From positions 1 to 11,244 of the forward strand of contig PWVH01000114.1 of NCBI GenBank assembly GCA_003563465.1: DNA of 11,244 bases, written 5' to 3'. The number at the start of each line of letters is the position of its first letter. Positions within the stretch are counted from its first letter, which is position 1. Origin of the DNA: Coriobacteriaceae bacterium. Its GTDB lineage: Bacteria > Actinomycetota > Coriobacteriia > Anaerosomatales > SLCP01. Below, piece by piece: positions 1 through 6,793 of this stretch. The notes under the pieces were generated by a model. The model did not search any database. It was not told where the DNA came from and saw only the letters and a list, made by a program, of their open reading frames with translations. Position numbers and translations under genes: made by a program.

Positions 1-390
1 GAGGGCCTTGCCGCCACTCGCGAACTGCGCCAGAGTGGGATAAAGGTGAACATGACCCTCTGCTTCACGGTGCCACAGGCACTGCTCGCCGCACGCTCGG
101 GCGCCGCTTACGTCTCGCCCTTCATCGGGCGTTTCGACGACATCTCCGAGGACGGTATCGAACACCTCGGCAACGTCATAATGGCTCTGGGCAACTACGA
201 GTTCGGACATGAGGTGGAGGTCATCGCGGCGAGCATACGGCATCCTCAACATGTCGTAGGCGCAGCGCTTCTCGGCGCAGACATCGCGACGGTTCCCTTC
301 GGTGTGCTGGAGAAGTGCGTCAAGCACCCACTTACTGATCGTGGCCTGGAGGCTTTCCTGGCAGACTGGGAGAAGGTCAAGAACTCATGA
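1..390 (+). CDS. tal: Transaldolase, TalC/MipB (fructose-6-phosphate aldolase-like) family, C-terminal part
   Basis: The reading frame is open from base 1, so the gene begins upstream; only the last 129 residues are here. The visible part starts GLAATRELRQSGIKVN and continues through TLCFTVPQALLAARSGAAYVSPFIGR, the barrel-strand region typical of the small TalC/MipB transaldolases. It also has the AASIRHPQHV block and the ending KHPLTDRGLEAFLADW. These short enzymes transfer dihydroxyacetone units between sugar phosphates in the non-oxidative pentose phosphate pathway; some relatives instead cleave fructose 6-phosphate. The Schiff-base lysine lies before the window, so activity cannot be checked. 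The GTG at 46 and ATG at 52 are internal codons, not starts. The TGA stop overlaps the rho start as ATGA, suggesting translational coupling. The family call is firm; transaldolase versus F6P aldolase is not decided. Confidence 0.93.
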   Translation, partial: EGLAATRELRQSGIKVNMTLCFTVPQALLAARSGAAYVSPFIGRFDDISEDGIEHLGNVIMALGNYEFGHEVEVIAASIRHPQHVVGAALLGADIATVPFGVLEKCVKHPLTDRGLEAFLADWEKVKNS

Positions 391-1733
391 GCGCGAGACC
401 ACGCAAGCGGGGACGTCGTGGCGGGGGAGCCCCCCAGCAGCCGCGACAGCCATCGATTACGCGGGCCGACCTGGAGGACAAGAAGGTCGCAGAACTCAAA
501 GAGATGGCTCTCTCACTCGGGCTTGATTCGAAGACGCTGAAGAAGAAGGACGAGCTGATCGACGCCGTCCTGGAGGCCAAGATCCGTGCGGAAGGGTTCA
601 TCGAGATCAGTGGGGTCCTTGACGTGCTGCCCGAAGGTTACGGTTTCGTTCGCACTACTGGTTACCTGCCGGGCGATACGGACGTCTACTGCTCGATGTC
701 CCAGATTCGAAGGGTCGAGCTGCGTCGGGGCGATCTAGTACGTGGTCAGGTACGGCCACCGAAAGACAACGAGAAGTATCCGGCGCTTCAGCGCGTAGAC
801 ACCATCAACGGTCTTCCTCCCGAAGAAGCTCGCGGACGCAAACACTTCCGCGATCTCACTCCCGTCTATCCGGATCAGCGTTTTCGTCTCGAGATCGGCA
901 AGGATGCGCTCACGGCGCGCATCATCGATCTGGTAGCACCGATCGGAAGGGGCCAGCGCGGCTTGATCGTATCTCCGCCAAAGGCCGGCAAGACCACGAT
1001 TCTCAAAGAGATCGCCGCTTCTATCGCGGTCAACGATCCGGAGTCTTACCTGATGTGCCTGCTTGTAGACGAGCGTCCCGAAGAGGTCACCGACATGGAG
1101 CGCTCGATCAAGGGCGAGGTGGTGTCTTCGACCTTCGACATGCCCGCCGAGAACCACATCGCAGTGGCTGAGCTCGTGATGGAACGCGCCAAGCGACTCG
1201 TGGAGAGCGGATACGATGTAGTCATCCTGCTCGATTCGATCACGCGTCTGGCGCGTGCATACAACCTCGCCACTCCGGCAAGCGGGCGCATCCTGTCCGG
1301 CGGTGTCGATTCCACTGCGCTCTATCCACCGAAGCGCTTCTTCGGTGCGGCGCGCAACATCGAGCACGGTGGCTCGCTCACGATTCTGGCGACGGCGCTG
1401 GTAGAGACCGGCTCCAAGATGGACGAAGTGATCTTCGAGGAGTTCAAGGGCACCGGAAACATGGAGCTCAGGCTCGATCGCCGCATGGCTGATCGACGCA
1501 TCTTCCCGGCTATCGACGTGGTAACAAGCGGCACGCGTAAGGAAGAGCTGCTGCTCGATTCCATGGAGGCGCCTTTCGTCTGGGGTCTGAGGCGAATCCT
1601 TCACGGCGTTGACAGCCCCGAACGAGCGATCGACATGTTGATTAAGGGATTGAAACAGGTTTCCAGCAACCAGGAGTTCCTGCACCGGATGGCCAAGAAG
1701 GCCGCCGACAAGGGTAACGGCATCGATCTGTAG
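387..1733 (+). CDS. rho: Transcription termination factor Rho
   Basis: Encodes a 448-residue RNA-dependent ATPase that forms a hexameric helicase and ends transcription of untranslated RNA. Domains in order: a short basic leader (about 1-25, rich in Arg, Gly and Pro), the Rho N-terminal helical domain (about 26-70), the cold-shock-like RNA-binding domain (about 71-145, with GYGFVR and a YxxxSQIRR block), and the RecA-type ATPase. The Walker A stretch SPPKAGKTT is at 196-204, with the lysine at 202. Walker B VVILLD ends at Asp283, followed by SITRLARAYN. The loop GRILSGGVDSTALYPPKRF and the segment EFKGTGNMEL are intact. It is about 30 residues longer than the E. coli protein, mostly from the basic leader; long N-terminal insertions are common in high-GC Gram-positive Rho, and this one is short. 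The ATG overlaps the transaldolase stop (ATGA). No U-rich terminator follows it. Confidence 0.98.
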   Translation: MSARPRKRGRRGGGAPQQPRQPSITRADLEDKKVAELKEMALSLGLDSKTLKKKDELIDAVLEAKIRAEGFIEISGVLDVLPEGYGFVRTTGYLPGDTDVYCSMSQIRRVELRRGDLVRGQVRPPKDNEKYPALQRVDTINGLPPEEARGRKHFRDLTPVYPDQRFRLEIGKDALTARIIDLVAPIGRGQRGLIVSPPKAGKTTILKEIAASIAVNDPESYLMCLLVDERPEEVTDMERSIKGEVVSSTFDMPAENHIAVAELVMERAKRLVESGYDVVILLDSITRLARAYNLATPASGRILSGGVDSTALYPPKRFFGAARNIEHGGSLTILATALVETGSKMDEVIFEEFKGTGNMELRLDRRMADRRIFPAIDVVTSGTRKEELLLDSMEAPFVWGLRRILHGVDSPERAIDMLIKGLKQVSSNQEFLHRMAKKAADKGNGIDL

Positions 1734-1740
1734 CCGCTGT

Positions 1741-1769
1741 TGTTCCTCTTTCATACGCGTGATACACTC
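1741..1769 (+). promoter_or_regulatory. Probable promoter of rpmE (extended -10)
   Basis: In the 96-bp rho-rpmE gap the sequence TGATACACT (1761-1769) gives TGn followed by TACACT, an extended -10 element with four of six consensus bases. TTGTTC at 1741-1746 lies exactly 17 bp upstream and keeps the TTG of a -35 box. Transcription would start near 1775, giving a leader of about 55 nt. This is a pattern match only; a rho-rpmE read-through transcript is also possible. Confidence 0.5.
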
Positions 1770-1786
1770 TCTCGGCTTGTGCTTAG

Positions 1787-1808
1787 ATCCTGGTCGGAAA
1801 CCAGGATC
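1787..1808 (+). promoter_or_regulatory. Perfect 9-bp hairpin in the rpmE leader
   Basis: The arms GATCCTGGT (1787-1795) and ACCAGGATC (1800-1808) are exact reverse complements around the loop CGGA. The hairpin ends 7 nt before the rpmE Shine-Dalgarno GGAGGTGA (1816-1823). No T-run follows, so a simple intrinsic terminator is unlikely. A position between promoter and ribosome-binding site suits a translational control element, such as autogenous binding by L31. Ribosomal-protein leaders have been described for bL31 in several bacterial groups, but I cannot tell whether this one belongs to a known class. Confidence 0.5.
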
Positions 1809-1829
1809 GCTCATCGGAGGTGACCGTTC

Positions 1830-2366
1830 GTGCGCAAGGGCATACACCCGGATTACGTGGAGAGCACGGTGACGTGCTCGTGCGGCGAGTCTTTCAAGAC
1901 ACGTTCCACTGCGGCCGAGCTTCACATCGAGATTTGCTCCAAGTGCCACCCGTTCTACACCGGCACGCAGAAGCTCGTCGACTCGGGCGGACGCGTCCAG
2001 CGATTCGCTGACAAGTTCGGCACGTCTGCGGCGAGCATGATGGAGCGCGAAGAAGCAGAGAGAGAAGCGCGCCTCAAGGCCCACGAGGAAGCCACATCGG
2101 CTGCTCGCGAGGCACGCGCCGCCAAGCAGGCCGAGAAGGCCACGAAAGCAGCGAAGCTCGAGACTACCGCGGCCAAGTCCAGGGAGGCGACAGAGACCGC
2201 CGAAGACGAGGCCCGGGCACGGGAAGGCGAAGCGGAAGCTCCTGCGGAGACACCGGCCGAGGACGCGCCAGCCGAGGAGACACCGGCCGAGGACGTTTCA
2301 GCCGAGGAGAAACCGACCGAGGAGGCGCTAGCCGACGAGACATCGGCCGAGGAGACGTCCGCTTAG
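1830..2366 (+). CDS. rpmE: Ribosomal protein bL31 (zinc form) with a long Ala/Glu-rich C-terminal extension
   Basis: Residues 1-64 are a normal bL31, a large-subunit protein involved in the contact between the two ribosomal subunits. The start MRKGIHPDY and the four cysteines 16, 18, 36 and 39 mark the zinc-binding (C+) type. The GTG start is fixed by GGAGGTGA at 1816-1823, 6 nt upstream, and by the family N-terminus. Most bL31 proteins end near residue 70-90; this one has 178. Residues about 70-135 are Ala, Glu, Lys and Arg, probably a charged single helix or coil. Residues 137-178 form an acidic tail of five-residue units such as AEETP and AEDVS. The tail shares frame and base composition with the core and there is no stop between them, so it reads as a genuine extension rather than a fused second gene. 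The role of the tail is unknown. Confidence 0.95.
   Translation: MRKGIHPDYVESTVTCSCGESFKTRSTAAELHIEICSKCHPFYTGTQKLVDSGGRVQRFADKFGTSAASMMEREEAEREARLKAHEEATSAAREARAAKQAEKATKAAKLETTAAKSREATETAEDEARAREGEAEAPAETPAEDAPAEETPAEDVSAEEKPTEEALADETSAEETSA
2256..2360 (+). repeat. Seven 15-bp tandem repeats in the 3' end of rpmE
   Basis: Seven in-frame units of five codons run without gaps: AEDAP, AEETP, AEDVS, AEEKP, TEEAL, ADETS, AEETS. At DNA level each begins GCCGAGGA or a one-base variant. The first four alternate GAC and GAG at the third codon, hinting at a 30-bp higher-order unit. Copy number could change by slippage or recombination without breaking the frame. Confidence 0.85.
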
Positions 2367-2372
2367 ACATCG

Positions 2373-2408
2373 CCTCGCCTTTAGCACTGTTAGAATGGGG
2401 AGGCGAGG
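2373..2408 (+). promoter_or_regulatory. 8-bp inverted repeat enclosing the thyX -10 box
   Basis: CCTCGCCT (2373-2380) and AGGCGAGG (2401-2408) are exact reverse complements separated by 20 bp. The -10 box of the probable thyX promoter is inside, and the expected start site (about 2403) is in the right arm, a layout compatible with a repressor operator. It could also fold as a hairpin at the end of the rpmE message, although the loop is long and no T-tract follows. The arms are GC-rich, so chance is possible. Confidence 0.35.
2388..2396 (+). promoter_or_regulatory. Probable thyX promoter (extended -10)
   Basis: TGTTAGAAT gives the TGn extension followed by TAGAAT, five of six bases of the -10 consensus. 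There is no good -35 at normal spacing; extended -10 promoters often lack one. The predicted start near 2403 lies 3' of the ATG at 2395, which argues against that ATG as the thyX start. Confidence 0.5.
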
Positions 2409-2469
2409 GCACTCGTCTCCCTTGTCGTACTCGGGCCCCTTCAACCCGCCGGTTCGCGAGAGGCATCCC

Positions 2470-3153
2470 GTGGACGTGCGTCTGCTCTACCATACTCCGG
2501 ACCCCGAACGTGCTGTGGCTGTCGCGGCGCGTCTGTGCTATGCACCCGTCGGTGCCGCCGATCTAATGGATGCCATGTCCTCTGAGGCGCAACAGAAGAT
2601 TCTGCGCACCATCATGACCTCAGGTCATCTCTCTGCACTCGAGCATGCCACCTATACCTTCGCTATCGACGGTGTGTCTCGCGCCATGACTCACCAGCTC
2701 GTGCGTCACCGCATCGCCTCTTACAACCAGCAGTCGCAGCGCTATGTCTCGTATGCTGAGGAGCCCTGCTTCATCATTCCCCCGCGGATCGCAGAGGACC
2801 CGGAGGCGTTTTCGAAGTTTCGTACGGCTACCGCTGCTGCCTTCAGGGGCTACAGCGATCTGATCGAGACAGGGATCCCAGCGGAGGACGCCCGCTATCT
2901 CTTGCCCAACGCGATGGAGACAAAGATCGTGGTTACGATGAACGTGCGCGAACTCCTGCATTTTTTCGAGCTACGCTGTTGTAAGCGGGCACAATGGGAG
3001 ATTCGCGAGGTTGCGCTTGCGATGCTAGCTCTGTCGGAGCCGACGGCGCCTTATCTGTTCATGGATGCAGGCGCGTCGTGCCGCCGCGGTCCGTGCCGTG
3101 AGGGAAAGATGACTTGCGGGGAACCATACGAAAGGGCGCCGCAACGCAAGTGA
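2470..3153 (+). CDS. thyX: Flavin-dependent thymidylate synthase ThyX
   Basis: Makes dTMP from dUMP using methylene-tetrahydrofolate as carbon donor and reduced FAD as hydride source, in place of ThyA. The ThyX signature RHRIASYNQQSQRY is at residues 79-92, and the nucleotide-binding block LRCCKRAQWEIR is at 168-179. The C-terminus carries three cysteines (204, 209, 216) in a CRRGPC...EGKMTCG pattern that I recall from many Gram-positive ThyX proteins; a metal-site role is possible but unproven. I chose GTG 2470 (227 residues, MDVRLLYHTPDPE). GAGAGG at 2458-2463 lies 6 nt upstream, and the in-frame ATG at 2395 overlaps the promoter and would add 25 unconserved residues. The DUF1385 gene follows after 30 bp, probably in the same transcript. 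The substrate dUMP and the folate cofactor can come from the dCMP deaminase and GlyA encoded further along. Confidence 0.96.
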   Translation: MDVRLLYHTPDPERAVAVAARLCYAPVGAADLMDAMSSEAQQKILRTIMTSGHLSALEHATYTFAIDGVSRAMTHQLVRHRIASYNQQSQRYVSYAEEPCFIIPPRIAEDPEAFSKFRTATAAAFRGYSDLIETGIPAEDARYLLPNAMETKIVVTMNVRELLHFFELRCCKRAQWEIREVALAMLALSEPTAPYLFMDAGASCRRGPCREGKMTCGEPYERAPQRK

Positions 3154-3183
3154 CGCGTTGTGTGGCAGGAAGGACATGTTCTG

Positions 3184-4245
3184 ATGCCGGTCGAGCACAC
3201 ACATATCGGAGGACAGGCGGTCCTCGAAGGCGTCATGATGCGCGGCAAGCACAATTGGGCGGTCGCGATAAGGCGTCCTGACGGGGAAATACACCTCGAG
3301 GAACACGATTTGAAGACCGCTGTCTCCAGGCGCCCGGTTCTGGGCAGGCCGGTCATCCGAGGTGTGATAAGTCTATACGAGAGCCTGGTCCTAGCTATGA
3401 AGGCTTTCGCAATCTCGGCCGAGCAAGCCGGCGAGACCGAAGAGGAGAAGCTGAGCGCTAGGGAGATAGGACTCTCTATGACGCTCGGAGTCGGACTTGC
3501 GGTGCTGCTGTTCATCGTCCTGCCTGCCGTGTTGACGAACTTCGTCGTCGGCGAGGCCACTGAGCGCCCCTTCGTATGGAATATCGTGGACGGCGCGTTG
3601 CGGGTGGCTGCCTTCTTCGCCTACATCTGGGCAATCAGCCGCGTGAAGGACATCCAAAGGGTCTTCGCTTACCACGGCGCGGAGCACAAGACCATCCATG
3701 CCTACGAGAACGGACTGCCGCTCGATGCCGGAGTGATACAGCGCTACAAGACGATGCACGTGCGCTGTGGTACATCCTTCCTTCTCATGGTGATGGTGAT
3801 CGCGATAGTCGTCTTCTCGCTTGTTCCCGTAAGAGCTTTGACCGGGATGCTCGACACGGATCACCGGCTGGCTACCCTCGGTATTGCCATCTCCCTTCGC
3901 ATACTTCTTCTGCCCTTGATCGCAGGGCTTGCCTACGAGGTCATCAAGTGGGCGGGTAGGTCTCCTGATAACCCGCTCGTGCGAGTAGTTCTTTGGCCGG
4001 GATTGCAGCTTCAGCGCATGACCACTCGCGAGCCGGACGAAAGCATGATCGAGGTAGCCGTCGCGGCGATGAAGCCCGTGGTATCGCGAGAGAAGAGAGA
4101 AGAGGCCGTGTCCCGTGGAGAAATCGTGCCCTCCGAAGAGACGGCCGAGGATTCCCGCGAGCTTCCCGGCATGGCGGAGAACGAGTCTGCCGAGTCGCTT
4201 CAGGTGTCCGTCCTCGGCCGAAGCGATAGGCCTGGTGTTTGTTGA
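3184..4245 (+). CDS. yqhQ: DUF1385 (YqhQ-type) integral membrane protein of unknown biochemical role
   Basis: A 353-residue protein matching the DUF1385/COG3872 family. Family marks are the N-terminal IGGQAVLEGVMMRG (8-21), the YHGAEHKTIHAYE block (163-175) with two histidines and a glutamate, and RCGTSF around Cys195. Hydrophobic segments lie near 97-122, 134-152, 199-214 and 229-251, so it should sit in the cytoplasmic membrane with the His/Glu block next to a helix. After the usual family ending (GLQLQRMTTREPDESMIEVA) there is a charged tail of about 60 residues. ATG 3184 is preferred because AGGAAGGA at 3167-3174 is 9 nt upstream; an in-frame GTG at 3160 lacks such a site. DUF1385 genes often lie near thyX and prfA in Gram-positives, but I know of no established enzymatic function. 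The stop overlaps the TTG at 4242 of the next frame. Confidence 0.88.
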   Translation: MPVEHTHIGGQAVLEGVMMRGKHNWAVAIRRPDGEIHLEEHDLKTAVSRRPVLGRPVIRGVISLYESLVLAMKAFAISAEQAGETEEEKLSAREIGLSMTLGVGLAVLLFIVLPAVLTNFVVGEATERPFVWNIVDGALRVAAFFAYIWAISRVKDIQRVFAYHGAEHKTIHAYENGLPLDAGVIQRYKTMHVRCGTSFLLMVMVIAIVVFSLVPVRALTGMLDTDHRLATLGIAISLRILLLPLIAGLAYEVIKWAGRSPDNPLVRVVLWPGLQLQRMTTREPDESMIEVAVAAMKPVVSREKREEAVSRGEIVPSEETAEDSRELPGMAENESAESLQVSVLGRSDRPGVC

Positions 4246-4256
4246 TAGAACCGCCT

Positions 4257-4754
4257 ATGGAGCAGACCGTCGAGTCCCCATCCGCTCTCGCCTGTGAAGA
4301 GCCGGCTGCCGTGTTGACCGTTTCTGCCGGCGAACGCGTGCAGCTCACGCTCGCCGGCGGGCTGTGGGCAGCGGCGGCGCTGGTGCTGGCTTGGCGCGGC
4401 ACGGGTTGGCTGATAGACGTGAACTGGTGGCCCGCGCTGGTGTTCGGCGGGCTGCTTGCGGGTTGCCTGAAGGCTCGGTTCCTTCTGGACGGGGTGGCCA
4501 AGAGCGTAGCTTTGCGGATTCGTGCTCGTGGTCCCCAGGCAGCGATAGCAGGGTTTTTGTCCGTGCGATCGTGGTCGGTGGTCGTCTTGATGATAGCTGG
4601 CGGCCATGCGCTTCGACTCACGGCCACACCCCGTCCTCTGCTCGGCGTCGTATACGTGGCGATAGCGACGGCGTTGGCTATTGCAAGCCGGCTGTACTGG
4701 CGAGTACTGAGCGCAGGCTGGGGTGTGCTTGCCCAAGCGCCCGGTCGACAGTAA
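4257..4754 (+). CDS. Unrecognised small membrane protein, four predicted helices
   Basis: I do not recognise this gene. From ATG 4257 it encodes 165 residues with hydrophobic stretches near 30-46, 57-72, 105-121 and 127-145, preceded by a polar N-terminus of about 25 residues. Distinctive parts are the Trp-rich DVNWWPAL turn (54-61), a basic loop RIRARG (87-92) followed by GFLSVRSW (99-106), and RLYW near the end. There is no signal peptide or catalytic motif. In-frame TTG codons at 4239 and 4242 are alternatives; TTG 4242 would overlap the DUF1385 stop as TTGA and would couple translation, and neither start has a strong ribosome-binding site. Wedged between the DUF1385 gene and prfA on the same strand, it may be a partner of DUF1385, but that is only position. 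Regular codon use for the window supports a real gene. Confidence 0.75.
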   Translation: MEQTVESPSALACEEPAAVLTVSAGERVQLTLAGGLWAAAALVLAWRGTGWLIDVNWWPALVFGGLLAGCLKARFLLDGVAKSVALRIRARGPQAAIAGFLSVRSWSVVVLMIAGGHALRLTATPRPLLGVVYVAIATALAIASRLYWRVLSAGWGVLAQAPGRQ

Positions 4755-4812
4755 CGTGCTACGCTCTAGGCAAGCCTGATGAGAAGATCGATCTAGTTAG
4801 GAACCCTTCGTC

Positions 4813-5880
4813 ATGCGCGACAAGCTCGAATCGATTCTCGAATCCTACCGAGAGCTAACCGAGAAGCTCAGCGACCCGGAGGTGTTCTCGGATCAGAAGG
4901 TGTACTCGAAGCTCGCGAAGGAGCAATCGGACATGACGCCGCTCGCGAGCAAGATCACCGAGTACTTCGGCGTGCTCGACGATATCGCTGATGCCGAGGA
5001 TATCGTGCGGGTCGAGTCCGACCATGAACTGCGAGAGCTGGCCAAGGAGGAACTCCACGTCCTTCAGGAGCGCAAGCCGCTGCTCGAAGACGAACTCAAG
5101 GCCATGATGTTGCCTTCCGATCCCAACGACGCGAAGAACGTCATCGTGGAGATACGTGCCGGCACCGGTGGTGACGAGGCGGGAATCTTCGCAGCCGACC
5201 TGTTTCGAATGTACACGCGCTTTGCCGAGAGCCAGCGATGGAAGGTCGAAGTGCTGGACTCCTCTGAGAACGAAGTAGGCGGCTTCAAGGAAGTCTCTTT
5301 CATGGTGAAGGGCAAGAGGGTCTATTCGAGACTGAAGTTCGAGTCGGGTGTACATCGGGTACAGCGAATCCCGACCACCGAGTCAGGTGGCCGCATCCAC
5401 ACTTCGACTGCAACGGTGGCCGTGCTACCCGAAGCTGAAGATGTGGAGATCGAGGTCAACCCGAACGATCTTCGAATCGATGTCTATCGTTCGAGCGGTC
5501 CGGGCGGGCAATCGGTGAATACGACAGATTCCGCAGTTCGTGTCACACATTTGCCGACCGGACTTGTGGTGCAGTCGCAGAATCAGAAATCGCAACTGCA
5601 AAACAAGGAGAACGCTCTACGGGTTCTTCGCGCCCGGCTCTTGGAGATGGAAATCGAGCGGCAGCAAGCCGAGATGGGTGAAGCCAGGCGAAGCCAAATC
5701 GGCTCAGGCGGGCGTTCCGAGAAGATTCGGACGTATAACTTCCCGCAGGACAGACTGACGGACCATCGCATAGGACTTACGGTCCACAATCTTCCCGCGG
5801 TCATGATGGGGGAGATCGGACCAGTGATAGAGGCGCTTGCAGCTGCCGATCGGGCCGAGCGTCTAGCGGCGGTGGTCTAG
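4813..5880 (+). CDS. prfA: Peptide chain release factor 1 (RF1)
   Basis: RF1 reads the stop codons UAA and UAG and triggers release of the finished protein. The 355-residue length is normal. The N-terminal helical domain (about 1-100) is followed by VEIRAGTGGDEA (115-126). The stop-codon reading motif is P-x-T type (PTT, 187-189, then ESGGRIHTST), which separates RF1 from the SPF type of RF2. The catalytic GGQ is at 231-233 in SSGPGGQSVNTTDSAVR. The conserved C-terminal SEKIRTYNFPQDRLTDHRIG is intact. AGGAA at 4799-4803 stands 9 nt before the ATG. The stop is one base before the start of prmC, whose product methylates the GGQ glutamine. No strong promoter is evident in the 58-bp gap upstream. 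Confidence 0.98.
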   Translation: MRDKLESILESYRELTEKLSDPEVFSDQKVYSKLAKEQSDMTPLASKITEYFGVLDDIADAEDIVRVESDHELRELAKEELHVLQERKPLLEDELKAMMLPSDPNDAKNVIVEIRAGTGGDEAGIFAADLFRMYTRFAESQRWKVEVLDSSENEVGGFKEVSFMVKGKRVYSRLKFESGVHRVQRIPTTESGGRIHTSTATVAVLPEAEDVEIEVNPNDLRIDVYRSSGPGGQSVNTTDSAVRVTHLPTGLVVQSQNQKSQLQNKENALRVLRARLLEMEIERQQAEMGEARRSQIGSGGRSEKIRTYNFPQDRLTDHRIGLTVHNLPAVMMGEIGPVIEALAAADRAERLAAVV

Positions 5881-5881
5881 G

Positions 5882-6748
5882 ATGACCGAGCGCGTCTGGA
5901 CCGTACGCGACGCGCTGGACTGGATGGTGGGGTACTTCGAACGCGAGGGCGTGGACGCCCCCCGCCGCTCGGCCGAATGGCTGCTGTCGGCAGCGACGGG
6001 TCTTTCCCGCGTCGAGGCCTACGCGTACCACGATCGCCCGCTTTCCGATGAGGAGCGCTGTGCGCTGCACGAAGGGGTCAAGCGCAGGCGCGTCGGAGAG
6101 CCGCTTCAGTACGTGACGGGTGAGATGCCCTTCCGCAAAATCGTCGTTCACGTGAGGCCGGGTGTGTTCATACCGCGCCCTGAGACGGAAGTCCTTGTGG
6201 ATGTGGGACTCGAGGCGATAGAGGGTGTCGACAACCCGATAGTGGTCGATCTTTGCACCGGTTCTGGTTGTGTAGCATGCGCTATCGCGTCAGAGGTCCA
6301 CTCGGCAAAGGTGTTCGCGACCGACATCTCACCTGTCTCGGTAGAGATGGCTCGAGCCAACGCAAGCAGACTCGGTCTTGCCGATCGCATCGATGTGGTT
6401 CGAGCGGATCTGTTCGAGGGCGTGCCATCGGAGGTGCGCGGCTCCGTCAATCTGGTGATAGCCAATCCGCCTTACGTTCCCAGTGGCGACCTGCCAGATC
6501 TGCCTGCCGAGGTGATCGGATTCGAGCCTGATGTCGCGCTGGACGGCGGTCGAGACGGGCTCGATACGGCTCGTAGGATAGTGTCGGAGGCACGAGAGTG
6601 GCTGGCTCCAGGCGGCGCTCTGGCGATGGAGCTGGATGAGGGCAGCATACAGAGCGCCCATGAAGGAGCGAGCGAGTCGTATCCAGAAGTAAGAATAGTG
6701 AACGATCTCACCGGACGCAGAAGGGTTCTGTTGGGTATCGGAGAGTGA
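5882..6748 (+). CDS. prmC: Release factor glutamine N5-methyltransferase PrmC
   Basis: Methylates the glutamine of the GGQ motif in release factors with S-adenosylmethionine, improving termination. It has 288 residues. The N-terminal helical substrate-binding domain (about 1-85) is followed by GEMPFRKIVVHVRPGVFIPRPETE. The Rossmann-fold SAM-binding loop VVDLCTGSG reaches Gly129. The catalytic NPPY motif, which binds the glutamine amide, is at 195-198 and is followed by VPSGDLPDL. The C-terminal half has FEPDVALDGGRDGLD and LAPGGALAMELDEG, as in the family. The ATG begins two bases after the prfA stop codon, so the pair is almost certainly translationally coupled and works as an enzyme-substrate unit. 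Confidence 0.97.
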   Translation: MTERVWTVRDALDWMVGYFEREGVDAPRRSAEWLLSAATGLSRVEAYAYHDRPLSDEERCALHEGVKRRRVGEPLQYVTGEMPFRKIVVHVRPGVFIPRPETEVLVDVGLEAIEGVDNPIVVDLCTGSGCVACAIASEVHSAKVFATDISPVSVEMARANASRLGLADRIDVVRADLFEGVPSEVRGSVNLVIANPPYVPSGDLPDLPAEVIGFEPDVALDGGRDGLDTARRIVSEAREWLAPGGALAMELDEGSIQSAHEGASESYPEVRIVNDLTGRRRVLLGIGE

Positions 6749-6793
6749 GGCTGTCTGGCCAGGGGCGGTTCGAACGAATGGAGGCGCATCGCT

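Noticed and set aside
1787..1808. Intrinsic terminator of rho
   Set aside because: The stem is good but no T-tract follows and the rpmE Shine-Dalgarno comes 7 nt later; a leader element is the better reading.
735..2084. 449-codon open frame on the minus strand opposite rho and rpmE
   Set aside because: It lies opposite two firmly identified genes, its translation resembles no protein I know, and long antisense frames are expected in GC-rich coding DNA.
2395..2469. ATG 2395 as the start of thyX
   Set aside because: It overlaps the predicted -10 box, has no ribosome-binding site and adds residues not seen in ThyX proteins.
3944..4736. Minus-strand open frames (178 and 227 codons) opposite the unrecognised membrane protein
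   Set aside because: The plus-strand frame has coherent membrane helices and operon-like spacing; the minus-strand translations are Arg/Pro/Gln-rich and low in hydrophobic structure, as shadows usually are.
4745..4812. Possible prfA promoter (TCGACA at 4745, TGCTACGCT at 4757) and the 10-bp palindrome AGATCGATCT at 4785-4794
   Set aside because: The two boxes are only 9 bp apart, the -10 match is weak and the palindrome is short; not enough to call.
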